60,719 nucleotides of DNA, taken from a virus. A program made the position numbers and the translations under genes. Below the pieces are notes generated by a model. That model was not told the origin of the DNA. It did not search any database and saw only the letters and a program-made list of their open reading frames with translations. The stretch covers positions 1 to 60,719 of IMG/VR virus record IMGVR_UViG_3300033143_005582. The stretch is one strand, 5' to 3'. Of this stretch, positions 32,335 through 38,825 are shown in pieces (within the stretch, counting starts at the first letter, position 1; each line of letters begins with the position of its first letter).

Positions 32335-32745
32335 ATGGAAGATAGATTTAAGTTTAAAGTTTGGGATAAAGAAAATAAATGTTTTTTAATAGAAAGAAAA
32401 CAAGAATTTAACAAACAATTTTTTGCTGTTTATGAACTTGATGATAAAAGTGCTTTTAGTAGTTTGGGTTGGTGTTTAGAAAAAAAAGAATTTAAAGTAA
32501 TACAATCCATAGGCATAAGAGACTTAAACAAAAAATTAATATATGACGGTTTTATCTTAAAAGATATTAATTTTCCTCAATTTTTATATAAAGTAATTTG
32601 GGACAAAGATAAATGTAAGTTTAAATTTCAAATAGCTAATAAAACTAATATTGATTATAATTTAATAAAAGTTGATAAAGAATATAGCGAAAAGTATTTA
32701 GAAGTTATCGGAAATATTTATGAGAATAAAGATTTATTAAAATAA
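32335..32745 (+). CDS. YopX family protein
   Basis: This 136-residue protein has the YopX layout: 'DRFKFKVWDKENKCFLI' at the start, 'VIQSIGIRDLNKKLIYDGFIL' in the middle (the 'q.TGl.D.nGkeIyegDi' motif) and 'EKYLEVIGNIYENKDLLK' at the end. YopX proteins are common in accessory regions of phages, with unproven function. The start codon is doubled (ATGATG at 32332 and 32335); I use the second, though either is possible. Confidence 0.85.
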   Translation: MEDRFKFKVWDKENKCFLIERKQEFNKQFFAVYELDDKSAFSSLGWCLEKKEFKVIQSIGIRDLNKKLIYDGFILKDINFPQFLYKVIWDKDKCKFKFQIANKTNIDYNLIKVDKEYSEKYLEVIGNIYENKDLLK

Positions 32746-32866
32746 TATATTATGGAATAATTTTAAAACTCAATATTTATAAGGGTTTTAATTATTAAAT
32801 TATAACAAAAACAAGTGTAAAGTTGCATAATTAATGTTATGGAATAATTAAAAAAAAGGAAAGGAT

Positions 32867-33112
32867 ATGATTTTAGATGTTAACAAAGTTCAAGAAAAAA
32901 TATATAAGAAGACTGTTCTAGTAGAAAAAGAAGGAATGACACCAAAACAATTTGAAGAAAAAATGAAAGAGATTTATAAACCTGATGAAGAAGGTTATGA
33001 TAAAGAAGGTTGTCATATAGAAGCAGATACTTTAATGCAAAATATATTGAAGAATTTAGGTTATAAAAAAGGAGTAGAAATCTTTGAAAAAGCCGACAAA
33101 TGGTATACTTAG
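32867..33112 (+). CDS. Hypothetical acidic protein
   Basis: This 81-residue protein is helical and acidic (GMTPKQFEEKMKEIYKPDEEGYDKEGCHIEADTLMQNILKNLGYKKGVEIFEKADKWY). Similar small acidic proteins accompany homing endonucleases or MTases in phage accessory regions. SD AAAGGAAAGG is strong. No function assigned. Confidence 0.55.
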   Translation: MILDVNKVQEKIYKKTVLVEKEGMTPKQFEEKMKEIYKPDEEGYDKEGCHIEADTLMQNILKNLGYKKGVEIFEKADKWYT

Positions 33113-33128
33113 CAATTAAAATATAATT

Positions 33129-33740
33129 ATGAAAAATAAAGCTTTTGAAAATTTATCACTACAAGATATAAAAGGCGAAATTTGGAAGGATATAAAAGAT
33201 TTTGAAGGATATTATCAAATCAGTAATTTTGGTAGAGTTAAGAGATTAGAAAGAGAAATATTGAAACAAGGACGTTATATAAAACTTCCATTAATGATAA
33301 GAAAATCTTATAGAAATTACAGAGGGAAGAACCAAACTACTACTCTTATTCTTATAATTTCTTTTGATAAAGTAAATTATCGTTATCGTACTAAAAAATT
33401 AGTAATAGACGCTTTCGGAAATAAGAAATGTAAAAGTAAAAAAAAATGGATTTTTCATAAAGATATGGATTACACCAATAATCATATTAATAATTTATAT
33501 TATGGTAATGAAGATGATATATCAAATATTGTTAATAAAAGAAAAAGAGAAAAAGGTAAATTAAGTAAATATAAAGGAGTTAGCAAACAATCAAATGGAA
33601 TATATCAAATGTCAATTAATATTAAAGGAAAAGTGATAAGAAAAGCATTTAAAAAAGAAATAGACGCAATGAAAAAATACGATTTTTATATTAAAAAATA
33701 TAATTTAAAAAGAGAAGGCAATTTTATTAACAAAAATTGA
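33129..33740 (+). CDS. HNH homing endonuclease with NUMOD4 and AP2 domains
   Basis: This 203-residue protein has three modules. NUMOD4 'IWKDIKDFEGYYQISNFGRVKRL' is at about 12-40. The HNH part is 'WIFHKDMDYTNNHINNLYYGN' at about 114-135, with the H-x-D, NN and NL residues intact. The AP2-like DNA-binding end is 'SKYKGVSKQSNGIYQMSINIKGK'. Such enzymes nick DNA and spread as selfish genes. It stands free between genes, so it may be inserted without interrupting anything. Confidence 0.85.
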   Translation: MKNKAFENLSLQDIKGEIWKDIKDFEGYYQISNFGRVKRLEREILKQGRYIKLPLMIRKSYRNYRGKNQTTTLILIISFDKVNYRYRTKKLVIDAFGNKKCKSKKKWIFHKDMDYTNNHINNLYYGNEDDISNIVNKRKREKGKLSKYKGVSKQSNGIYQMSINIKGKVIRKAFKKEIDAMKKYDFYIKKYNLKREGNFINKN

Positions 33741-33745
33741 AATAA

Positions 33746-34072
33746 ATGCCAATTTATAAAGATAATAGCAAAGTAAACAGGTTTGATGTAGGTATTTACG
33801 CAACAACAAATAAAATATGGTGGACAAAGGGAAAAGAATTAAAAACAATAGAAATTAACAAAGTTTATAAAATTGTTGACTTTAGAGATACCAAAGAATT
33901 CAATGATTTTGATAAAATTTCTCTTTATGTAAAAAAACCTATGAAATCTGAAATTCACTTGTTTAATACTTGGAAAAATACTAAAATTGGGAAAGCAAGA
34001 AATGAAATTGAGTTAAAAAAATTAATTTTAAACTACCGATTTAAATATGACAAAAGAAAAAACAAAAGTTAA
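33746..34072 (+). CDS. Hypothetical protein
   Basis: This 108-residue basic protein has a beta-rich pattern (RFDVGIYATTNKIWWTKGKELKTIEINKVYKIVDF). Its C-terminus ends YDKRKNKS and overlaps the start of the ParB-methyltransferase gene by 26 nt. It may be the partner or regulator of the methyltransferase. No family recognised. Confidence 0.5.
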   Translation: MPIYKDNSKVNRFDVGIYATTNKIWWTKGKELKTIEINKVYKIVDFRDTKEFNDFDKISLYVKKPMKSEIHLFNTWKNTKIGKARNEIELKKLILNYRFKYDKRKNKS

Positions 34073-35336
34073 AACTATATTATCATCTTTATTAAAGATG
34101 AAAAAAGAAAAAACAAAAGTTAAAACAATATTATTATCCTCATTAAAGCCAAACCCAAAAAATCCTCGTTCAATTACTGACGAAAATCTTGAAAAACTTT
34201 GTAAGTCTATTAAGAATTTTAATAGAATGCTAACATTAAGACCGATGATTGTTGACGAAAACAATATCGTACTTGGTGGTAATATGCGTTTGCAAGCATT
34301 AAAAAAGCTTGGTTATAAAGAAATTCCTGAAAATTGGGTTAAAAAAACTTTGGATTTAACCGAAGAAGAAAAAAGACAATTTTTAATAAAAGATAATATT
34401 GAGTACGGCGATTGGGAAGAGAAAATTTTAAAAGATAACTATGATATTTTTGAGTTAAAAGAATTTAATATTGATATAGATATTGAAATGGATTTTGGTG
34501 GTGATGACAATGAAGAAGAACCAAAAGAAGATGAATGCCCAGCGTTAAAAAAAGAAAGTATTGTTAAAATGGGTGATTTGTGGTTGTTGGGAAAACATCG
34601 CCTTCGTTGTGGTGATTCTACAATTATTTCACATATTGATGATTTAATAAATAACGAGAAAATCAATTTAGTTTTTTGTGATCCTCCGTATGGAATAAAT
34701 TATAGTGGTGGAAGAACTCAAGTTGTTAATAAAAAAGAATATGGAAAATTAAAAAACGATAATTTAAAAGGAAAAGAATTGGCAAATTTGATTTGTAATA
34801 TTTTTAATTTTGGTCAAAAAGAAACTTATATATGTGTATCTCCAATTAAAATAAAACCATTTTTAGATTTTATATATGATAATAAAAAAGAAGTTAATTC
34901 AGTTATTGTTTGGGATAAAGGAAATGCTGGATTAGGTTATATGCCTTATAGACGTCAATGTGAATTTATATTATATGTTAGAGATAAGCCATTTACTAAA
35001 AAAGACAAAAGCGATTTTGATTTATGGCAAATTAATCGGGATAATTCAAAAGATTATGTTCACGGAACACAAAAACCAGTTGGAGTCCCAGCAAGAGCTA
35101 TAAAAAATTCTTCTAAAAAGAATGATATAGTTTTGGATTTGTTTGGAGGTTCGGGTTCAACACTTATAGCATGCGAACAATTAAATCGTAAATGTTATAT
35201 GATGGAGTTGGACGAGATATATTGCCAAGTAATTTTGGATAGATACCTTAATTTCAAACAAAACAAAGGCAAAGATGTATTTTTATTAAAAGATGGGAAA
35301 AAGATACTTTATAAAGAAATTGTAAAAAAAATATAA
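34047..35336 (+). CDS. ParB-like nuclease/DNA methyltransferase fusion
   Basis: This 429-residue fusion has a ParB/sulfiredoxin-like domain at ~23-125 ('LKPNPKNPRSI', 'IVLGGNMRLQALKKLGY', a G-x-x-R-x-x-A core). A beta-class N6-adenine/N4-cytosine methyltransferase follows: catalytic 'FCDPPYGINY' (Asp212-Tyr215) and the SAM-binding 'VLDLFGGSGST' near the end. It would methylate phage DNA, probably for protection from restriction. The first 17 residues are tandemly duplicated (see repeat at 34047), giving two possible starts, 34047 and 34098. Confidence 0.88.
   Translation: MTKEKTKVKTILSSLLKMKKEKTKVKTILLSSLKPNPKNPRSITDENLEKLCKSIKNFNRMLTLRPMIVDENNIVLGGNMRLQALKKLGYKEIPENWVKKTLDLTEEEKRQFLIKDNIEYGDWEEKILKDNYDIFELKEFNIDIDIEMDFGGDDNEEEPKEDECPALKKESIVKMGDLWLLGKHRLRCGDSTIISHIDDLINNEKINLVFCDPPYGINYSGGRTQVVNKKEYGKLKNDNLKGKELANLICNIFNFGQKETYICVSPIKIKPFLDFIYDNKKEVNSVIVWDKGNAGLGYMPYRRQCEFILYVRDKPFTKKDKSDFDLWQINRDNSKDYVHGTQKPVGVPARAIKNSSKKNDIVLDLFGGSGSTLIACEQLNRKCYMMELDEIYCQVILDRYLNFKQNKGKDVFLLKDGKKILYKEIVKKI
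34050..34145 (+). repeat. 51-nt tandem duplication at the 5' end of the methyltransferase gene
   Basis: Residues KEKTKVKTI occur at 3-11 and 20-28, in a 17-residue (51-nt) tandem repeat with substitutions in the later third. The duplication copies the start codon, so translation can begin at either Met. It looks like a slippage or recombination event. Confidence 0.75.
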
Positions 35337-35358
35337 GAAATATTCCCAAAATATTCCT

Positions 35359-35512
35359 ACTTGACAAATGCTTGACAAAATATAAAGATTTTTATTGCAA
35401 AAATCCCGAACTCCGCATTAATTCCTAATCTCTGTGCTTGACGGGTACTTGATTTCTACTTGATGAGTACTTGCTAATTACTTGCTAATTACTTGCTAAT
35501 TACTTGCTGTTT
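35359..35512. repeat. 11-bp direct-repeat array (centromere or origin candidate)
   Basis: Seven tandem units start at 35436, 35447, 35458, 35469, 35480, 35491 and 35502, all exactly 11 bp apart, with consensus RCTTGNNNNNN; the middle three are identical (ACTTGCTAATT). Two more units at 35359 and 35370 (ACTTGACAAAT, GCTTGACAAAA) lie in the same phase. The phase of one unit per helical turn means all sites face one side of DNA. Such arrays bind RHH-type partition proteins (11-bp repeats of plasmid R1 parC) or initiators. Confidence 0.65.
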
Positions 35513-35522
35513 ACATAATTTG

Positions 35523-35588
35523 AAAAAAACACCAGTTGAAAACACTGATAAACATTGAGTTTTATTAAAAAGCAACTGGTGTTTTTTT
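35523..35588. terminator. Bidirectional terminator-like hairpin plus a third arm copy
   Basis: Arms AAAAAAACACCAGTTG (35523-35538) and CAACTGGTGTTTTTTT (35573-35588) are perfect complements, with A-run and T-run on both sides, so it could terminate transcripts from either strand. The left arm occurs again at 35609-35625 in the same orientation, giving two partners for one arm. Confidence 0.65.
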
Positions 35589-35650
35589 TAAATAATATCA
35601 GTTAAAAGAAAAAAAACACCAGTTGATTCTTATTTGATAAATTGGCGACT

Positions 35651-35743
35651 GACATCAATGTCATTTGCAAAATACCCTTTATTAATCAATGTTTCTTTAT
35701 TTGATGGTTATTTGATTTTGTGAGGGACATTGATGTCCCTCAC
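35651..35743. promoter_or_regulatory. Two GACAT-NN-ATGTC palindromes 75 bp apart
   Basis: GACATCAATGTC at 35651-35662 and GACATTGATGTC at 35726-35737 are reverse complements of each other; both have identical arms and a TG/CA centre. The second lies inside a perfect 24-bp palindrome (35720-35743, arms GTGAGGGACAT and ATGTCCCTCAC). These look like dimer-binding sites, not terminators. Confidence 0.6.
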
Positions 35744-35918
35744 TAAATTTTACTTGCTAATTTACTTGCAAACGCTAATGCAAGTTAAAATTAAATCCAT
35801 ATTTTAAGCGGGTTTTGGGCAGTTTAACTTGCTTTTCATCTCTTTTTATGTGTTTTATGAGTATCTAAATGTTTTGTATGTGTTAGACGAGTAGCATATA
35901 GCAAAATCAACTTTATAA

Positions 35919-35938
35919 TATGCTAATTTTTTAGCATA
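35919..35938. promoter_or_regulatory. Operator-like inverted repeat upstream of the HTH gene
   Basis: TATGCTAA (35919-35926) and TTAGCATA (35931-35938) are perfect arms around TTTT. Half-sites recur nearby (GTAGCATATAGC at about 35891, AATATGC at about 35948). They lie just upstream of the promoter for the HTH protein, so autoregulation is likely. Confidence 0.55.
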
Positions 35939-35961
35939 AAGTAGACAATATGCAAAAAAAC

Positions 35962-35989
35962 TTGACAATTAAATAAAAACTAATATTAT
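35962..35989 (+). promoter_or_regulatory. Promoter of the HTH-gene operon
   Basis: TTGACA (35962-35967) and TATTAT (35984-35989) are separated by 16 nt. Start is expected near 35996, about 34 nt before the ATG at 36030. Confidence 0.7.
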
Positions 35990-36029
35990 ATTTATATAAA
36001 ACGTGGTATACAATAATATTATATTAGTT

Positions 36030-36212
36030 ATGAAAGGAAAAGAATTTAAAGAAATACGATTAAGATTAGGTTTATCAATGCCAAAACTCGGTAAGGAAAT
36101 AGGTAAATCATCTAATCAGATATTTCTATATGAAAAAGATAAAGCTAAAATCCCATTATCAATTGAAAGATTAATGAGAAATTTTGATATTAATAATGTT
36201 AAAAAGAAATGA
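36030..36212 (+). CDS. XRE-type helix-turn-helix regulator
   Basis: This 60-residue protein is a minimal Cro/CI-type HTH: 'KEFKEIRLRLGLSMPKLGKEIGKSSNQIFLYEKDKAKIPLSIERLM' has the typical 'lk.lR..lglsq..lA..lg.s...is..E.g...' pattern. A longer in-frame reading begins with GTG at 36003, but the ATG at 36030 starts at the normal point for the family. It may repress its own promoter. It could be a lysogeny/lysis regulator of the phage. Confidence 0.78.
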   Translation: MKGKEFKEIRLRLGLSMPKLGKEIGKSSNQIFLYEKDKAKIPLSIERLMRNFDINNVKKK

Positions 36213-36766
36213 ACGAATATAGAAAAATCTTTAGAGAAATACAAGGATACAAACTATTTCCATCTTTTGAAAAAAAAGATAGTGAAAAAGCTATAAAATT
36301 AATAGAAAAATATTCTTGGGCTGTTCCTAATAAAAAAGCTATAAAAGAAATATGTAAATTTGGTGCTATTATTGAAATTGGAGCAGGTGGAGGATATTGG
36401 GCAAGTTTAATCAAAAAAGCTGGTGGTAATATTATTGCTTATGATAATTTATCAACTCATCAATTAAAAAATACAAAATATTGGTTTAAAGTAAAATATG
36501 GAAGTTTTGAGAAAATAAAACAACATAAAAATAGAATATTATTTTTATGTTTTCCTCCATGCAAAAGCAATATGGCTTTTGATTGTTTAAATAATTATAC
36601 AGGAGAATATTTTTTATATATTGGAGAGGAATTAGAAGGATGTAAAGGAAATGAAAGTTTTTTTAATGAAATTTTTGAAAATTGGAATTTAATAAAAACT
36701 ATTGATATACCTTCTTATGGTGGAGTTTTTGATAGTTTATTTATTTATAAAAGAAAAGTTAAATAG
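36209..36766 (+). CDS. SAM-dependent methyltransferase-like protein
   Basis: This 185-residue protein carries a SAM-binding loop 'FGAIIEIGAGGGYWASLIKKAGGNIIAYD' at about 51-80 (motif I E-x-G-x-G-x-G and motif II acidic D). A cysteine-rich 'ILFLCFPPCKSN' follows near 111-122. Similar short proteins in phages are annotated as methyltransferases of unknown substrate. The start overlaps the HTH gene by 4 nt. Confidence 0.65.
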   Translation: MNEYRKIFREIQGYKLFPSFEKKDSEKAIKLIEKYSWAVPNKKAIKEICKFGAIIEIGAGGGYWASLIKKAGGNIIAYDNLSTHQLKNTKYWFKVKYGSFEKIKQHKNRILFLCFPPCKSNMAFDCLNNYTGEYFLYIGEELEGCKGNESFFNEIFENWNLIKTIDIPSYGGVFDSLFIYKRKVK

Positions 36767-36768
36767 AA

Positions 36769-36978
36769 ATGTACCAAAAACAAACTGACAAATTAAAATC
36801 TTTTTATACTCACCACTGGGTATTTTTTGACAAAAAAGGGCAAATCATAGAAAAATGTCCATGCACCATAAAAGAAAAAAACTCAAGTGCTGAAAGTTAT
36901 AAAAATGAAATATGTGCAGATAGTTTTGAAAAAGTAAAGAATACTCTTGAAAAAGGGATGCAAGTGGGTTTTTCTTAA
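36769..36978 (+). CDS. Hypothetical protein
   Basis: This 69-residue protein starts 'YQKQTDKLKSFYTHHWVFFDKKGQIIEKCPCTIKEKNSSAE', with a CPC motif and paired His residues, possibly metal-binding. It follows the methyltransferase-like gene after 2 nt. No family recognised. Confidence 0.45.
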   Translation: MYQKQTDKLKSFYTHHWVFFDKKGQIIEKCPCTIKEKNSSAESYKNEICADSFEKVKNTLEKGMQVGFS

Positions 36979-37027
36979 TGTCGGGAAAAATCCTAATTAT
37001 TAAATATTAATTAAATGAAAGGACGAT

Positions 37028-37450
37028 ATGAAGAAAAAGACATTAGATGAATTTTTAAAAGAAATTAATAGAGAAGAAAGCGAAATTAAAACAATATACT
37101 CTTATGAAGAGTGTAAATTAGCAGTTCAACAAGACGGCTATATTTTGAGATATGTCAAAGAACAAACAGAAGAAATTTGTAAATTAGCAGTTCAACAAAA
37201 CGGCGATAGTTTGAGATATGTCAAAGAACAAACAGAAGAAATTTGTAAATTAGCAGTTCAACAAAACGGCGATAGTTTGCAATATGTCAAAGAACAAACA
37301 GAAGAAATTTGTAAATTAGCTGTTCAACAAGACGGCGATAGTTTGAGATATGTCAATAAAAATATTTTTGTTAAATATGGTTCTTGCGAGAAACAAAAGC
37401 GAATTAAAGAATTAGAGAAAGAATTGAAAGAACTAAAACAATCTAAATAA
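37028..37450 (+). CDS. DUF4116-like repeat protein
   Basis: This 140-residue protein has about four tandem repeats of 22 residues: EICKLAVQQNGDSLRYVKEQ repeated with small changes, starting at about residue 28. The pattern is that of DUF4116 helical repeats found in phages, amoeba and giant viruses. The repeats are nearly identical at DNA level (66 nt), so they arose recently or are kept uniform. N- and C-terminal ends are charged helices. Its stop codon lies in the first of the intercistronic hairpins. Confidence 0.75.
   Translation: MKKKTLDEFLKEINREESEIKTIYSYEECKLAVQQDGYILRYVKEQTEEICKLAVQQNGDSLRYVKEQTEEICKLAVQQNGDSLQYVKEQTEEICKLAVQQDGDSLRYVNKNIFVKYGSCEKQKRIKELEKELKELKQSK
37152..37355 (+). 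repeat. 66-nt tandem repeats within the DUF4116-like gene
   Basis: Three units of 66 nt with only a few changes encode EICKLAVQQNGDSL-type repeats. A diverged fourth unit precedes them (37112-37151). High identity suggests recent expansion by recombination or slippage and likely length variation between related phages. Confidence 0.75.
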
Positions 37451-37465
37451 CATTTAGTTATTTAG
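37443..37465 (+). other. Intercistronic hairpin 1
   Basis: Arms CTAAATAAC and GTTATTTAG form a 9-bp stem around the loop ATTTA. The DUF4116-like stop codon is in the 5' arm. It is the first of five related elements spaced along 37.4-38.4 kb. Confidence 0.75.
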
Positions 37466-37491
37466 AGATAATAATTAAAAAGAAAAGTGAT

Positions 37492-37707
37492 ATGATAGAT
37501 ATAAACACTTATGATTATGATATAATTAAGTTGACCCTCTTAAATCCCAAAAAAGTAAAAGATGAGTTGATGAAAAAATTAGAAGATGAAAAAGACCCAT
37601 TTTACAATGAAGGATGCGAGGAAAATAGTGAAGAAGCAGAAAAAAAGAAAAAGGCTTATGCTGATATAGAAACAAAATTACAAGAATTAGAATTTATTAA
37701 TGTTTAA
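37492..37707 (+). CDS. Hypothetical acidic protein
   Basis: This 71-residue acidic helical protein (NPKKVKDELMKKLEDEKDPFYNEG ... KKKAYADIETKLQELEF) lies between hairpins 1 and 2. No family known. It belongs to a chain of tiny genes each flanked by related hairpins. Confidence 0.5.
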   Translation: MIDINTYDYDIIKLTLLNPKKVKDELMKKLEDEKDPFYNEGCEENSEEAEKKKKAYADIETKLQELEFINV

Positions 37708-37713
37708 GAAAAT

Positions 37714-37736
37714 CTAAATAGAATTTATTTATTTAG
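37714..37736 (+). other. Intercistronic hairpin 2
   Basis: Arms CTAAATAGA and TTTATTTAG pair with one G-U and one A-U in place of the A-U and C-G pairs of hairpin 1; the loop ATTTA is identical. The paired changes keep the stem. Confidence 0.7.
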
Positions 37737-37765
37737 AATAAATAATAATTAAATATAAGGTAAAA

Positions 37766-38056
37766 ATGTTAAAAATTGAAGAATTATTAAATGAATTAGA
37801 GAATAGTTATAGGATAAATAGAGAAATTATTGTTGTTAATAAAGAAATAGATACATTAAAAATAAAAAAAGAAAGTATAAAAAAGGCAATGGAAATTACA
37901 GATAGTAAAAAAGAACGAATGAGAAAAGATATTCTTGTTGTTGAGGGAGTAATAAAAGATAGAGAAGAAAATATAATAAATAAGTTAACTTTTTATGAAG
38001 ATGAGAAATTAGAAGAAATAAGAACTAAAATTATAAAGCTAAAACAATCTAAATAA
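37766..38056 (+). CDS. Coiled-coil hypothetical protein
   Basis: This 96-residue protein is nearly all coiled coil (IEELLNELENSYRINREIIVVN, then IKKAMEITDSKKERMRKDILV). It has an AAGGT SD and its stop codon lies in the 5' arm of hairpin 3. No function recognised. Confidence 0.5.
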   Translation: MLKIEELLNELENSYRINREIIVVNKEIDTLKIKKESIKKAMEITDSKKERMRKDILVVEGVIKDREENIINKLTFYEDEKLEEIRTKIIKLKQSK

Positions 38057-38072
38057 CAATTAAGTTATTTAG
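38049..38072 (+). other. Intercistronic hairpin 3
   Basis: Arms CTAAATAAC and GTTATTTAG around the loop AATTAA. The stop codon of the upstream gene is in the 5' arm, and an SD (AAAGGGAAA) with ATG follows about 20 nt later. Confidence 0.72.
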
Positions 38073-38091
38073 AGAGTAATAAAGGGAAACA

Positions 38092-38280
38092 ATGGAACAA
38101 AAAACAAATACCATAAAAAAACTTTTCTTTAATTACTTCTGCTTCAAAAAAGATAAAATTGAAGAAGAAAATATGGAAGAGCTCTTAAGAGAAGGGGAGA
38201 AAAGACGAGAAGCTTTTGTACAAAGCTTAATAAAAAAAGAATTTGAACAAAAAGATTTTCAAACCCTAAATAACAATTAA
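38092..38280 (+). CDS. Hypothetical protein
   Basis: This 62-residue protein is charged and helical (TIKKLFFNYFCFKKDKIEEEN, then LLREGEKRREAFVQSLIKKEF). It lies between hairpins 3 and 4, with its stop codon at the loop of hairpin 4. No family recognised. Confidence 0.45.
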   Translation: MEQKTNTIKKLFFNYFCFKKDKIEEENMEELLREGEKRREAFVQSLIKKEFEQKDFQTLNNN

Positions 38281-38289
38281 GTTGTTTAG
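38266..38289 (+). other. Intercistronic hairpin 4
   Basis: Arms CTAAATAAC and GTTGTTTAG pair with one U-G wobble around the loop AATTAA, almost identical to hairpin 3. The wobble retains the stem. Confidence 0.7.
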
Positions 38290-38310
38290 AGAATAAATAA
38301 AGAGAATTAA

Positions 38311-38367
38311 ATGTTAGGAGATGCTTTAGATAAAAAAAATAAAGGAACTTATAAAAGAATTAAATAA
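38311..38367 (+). CDS. Possible 18-residue peptide between hairpins 4 and 5
   Basis: An 18-codon ORF (starting MLGDALDKKNKGTYKRIK) starts about 20 nt after hairpin 4, like the larger genes of the array, and ends just before hairpin 5. The regular spacing suggests it is a real gene, though very short. Confidence 0.4.
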   Translation: MLGDALDKKNKGTYKRIK

Positions 38368-38372
38368 ACAAT

Positions 38373-38397
38373 CTAAATAGGAACTTATCCTATTTAG
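38373..38397 (+). other. Intercistronic hairpin 5
   Basis: Arms CTAAATAGGA and TCCTATTTAG form a 10-bp stem around ACTTA. Compared with hairpin 1, inner pairs changed on both sides (AAC/GTT to AGGA/TCCT), so the structure is kept by compensation. It is followed by an SD and the 38425 gene. Confidence 0.75.
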
Positions 38398-38424
38398 AAT
38401 ATTAACAAACAATAAAGGGAAATG

Positions 38425-38676
38425 ATGAGTATAAAAACATTTGAAGAGTTAGAGAAAAAATTAGAAATATACGGATTTAGACATAATGATAGTTTACAAA
38501 ACCCAGCTTGTGTTGATGACAGCGGATTAAATTTAATTGAAAAAGGAAACGGCGAAGCTACTTTAAGATTGCATACAGACTTTGGTAAATTTTGGAGTTT
38601 CCCTAAGGCGAAGTATCATTTAATTTTTAATCTCATAAACTCAATTAAAGCATTAAAGGAGTGTGAAGATGAATGA
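38425..38676 (+). CDS. Hypothetical protein
   Basis: This ~83-residue protein has a beta-rich pattern (FRHNDSLQNPACVDDSGLNLIEKGNGEATLRLHTDFGKFWSF). The start is doubled (ATGATG at 38422/38425) after a strong SD. It resembles small phage proteins of unknown role. Its stop overlaps the next membrane protein start. Confidence 0.5.
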   Translation: MSIKTFEELEKKLEIYGFRHNDSLQNPACVDDSGLNLIEKGNGEATLRLHTDFGKFWSFPKAKYHLIFNLINSIKALKECEDE

Positions 38677-38824
38677 AGAAGTATGTTTTTTAGCACAAAG
38701 TATTTTATTAAATTTGTATACATTTACATTATTATTAATTGCAATAAATTTATGTTTATGGATTTTTATAAAACAAATCAAAATAGCAAGGAAATTATTA
38801 AACAAACCAAAAGAGGATAAATAA
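38669..38824 (+). CDS. Small membrane protein
   Basis: A 51-residue ORF overlaps the preceding gene by 8 nt. It has an acidic start, one hydrophobic segment at ~12-32 (LLNLYTFTLLLIAINLCLWIF) and a basic end, so it is predicted as a single-span inner-membrane protein with the C-terminus inside. It begins a run of small membrane proteins. Confidence 0.55.
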   Translation: MNEEVCFLAQSILLNLYTFTLLLIAINLCLWIFIKQIKIARKLLNKPKEDK

Positions 38825-38825
38825 T

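Larger units (their letters stand above)
35337..36029. other. Noncoding control region between methyltransferase and HTH gene
   Basis: No ORF with coding character is seen here. It holds the 11-bp array, the bidirectional hairpin, two GACAT-NN-ATGTC palindromes, a second ACTTGC cluster at about 35751-35792, an inverted repeat and a promoter for the HTH gene. It is the richest repeat region of the genome and the best place for a partition or replication site. Confidence 0.7.

Noticed and set aside
35436-35512. The 11-bp repeats as a CRISPR array
   Set aside because: Units are 11 bp with no spacer sequences and no cas genes in the window.
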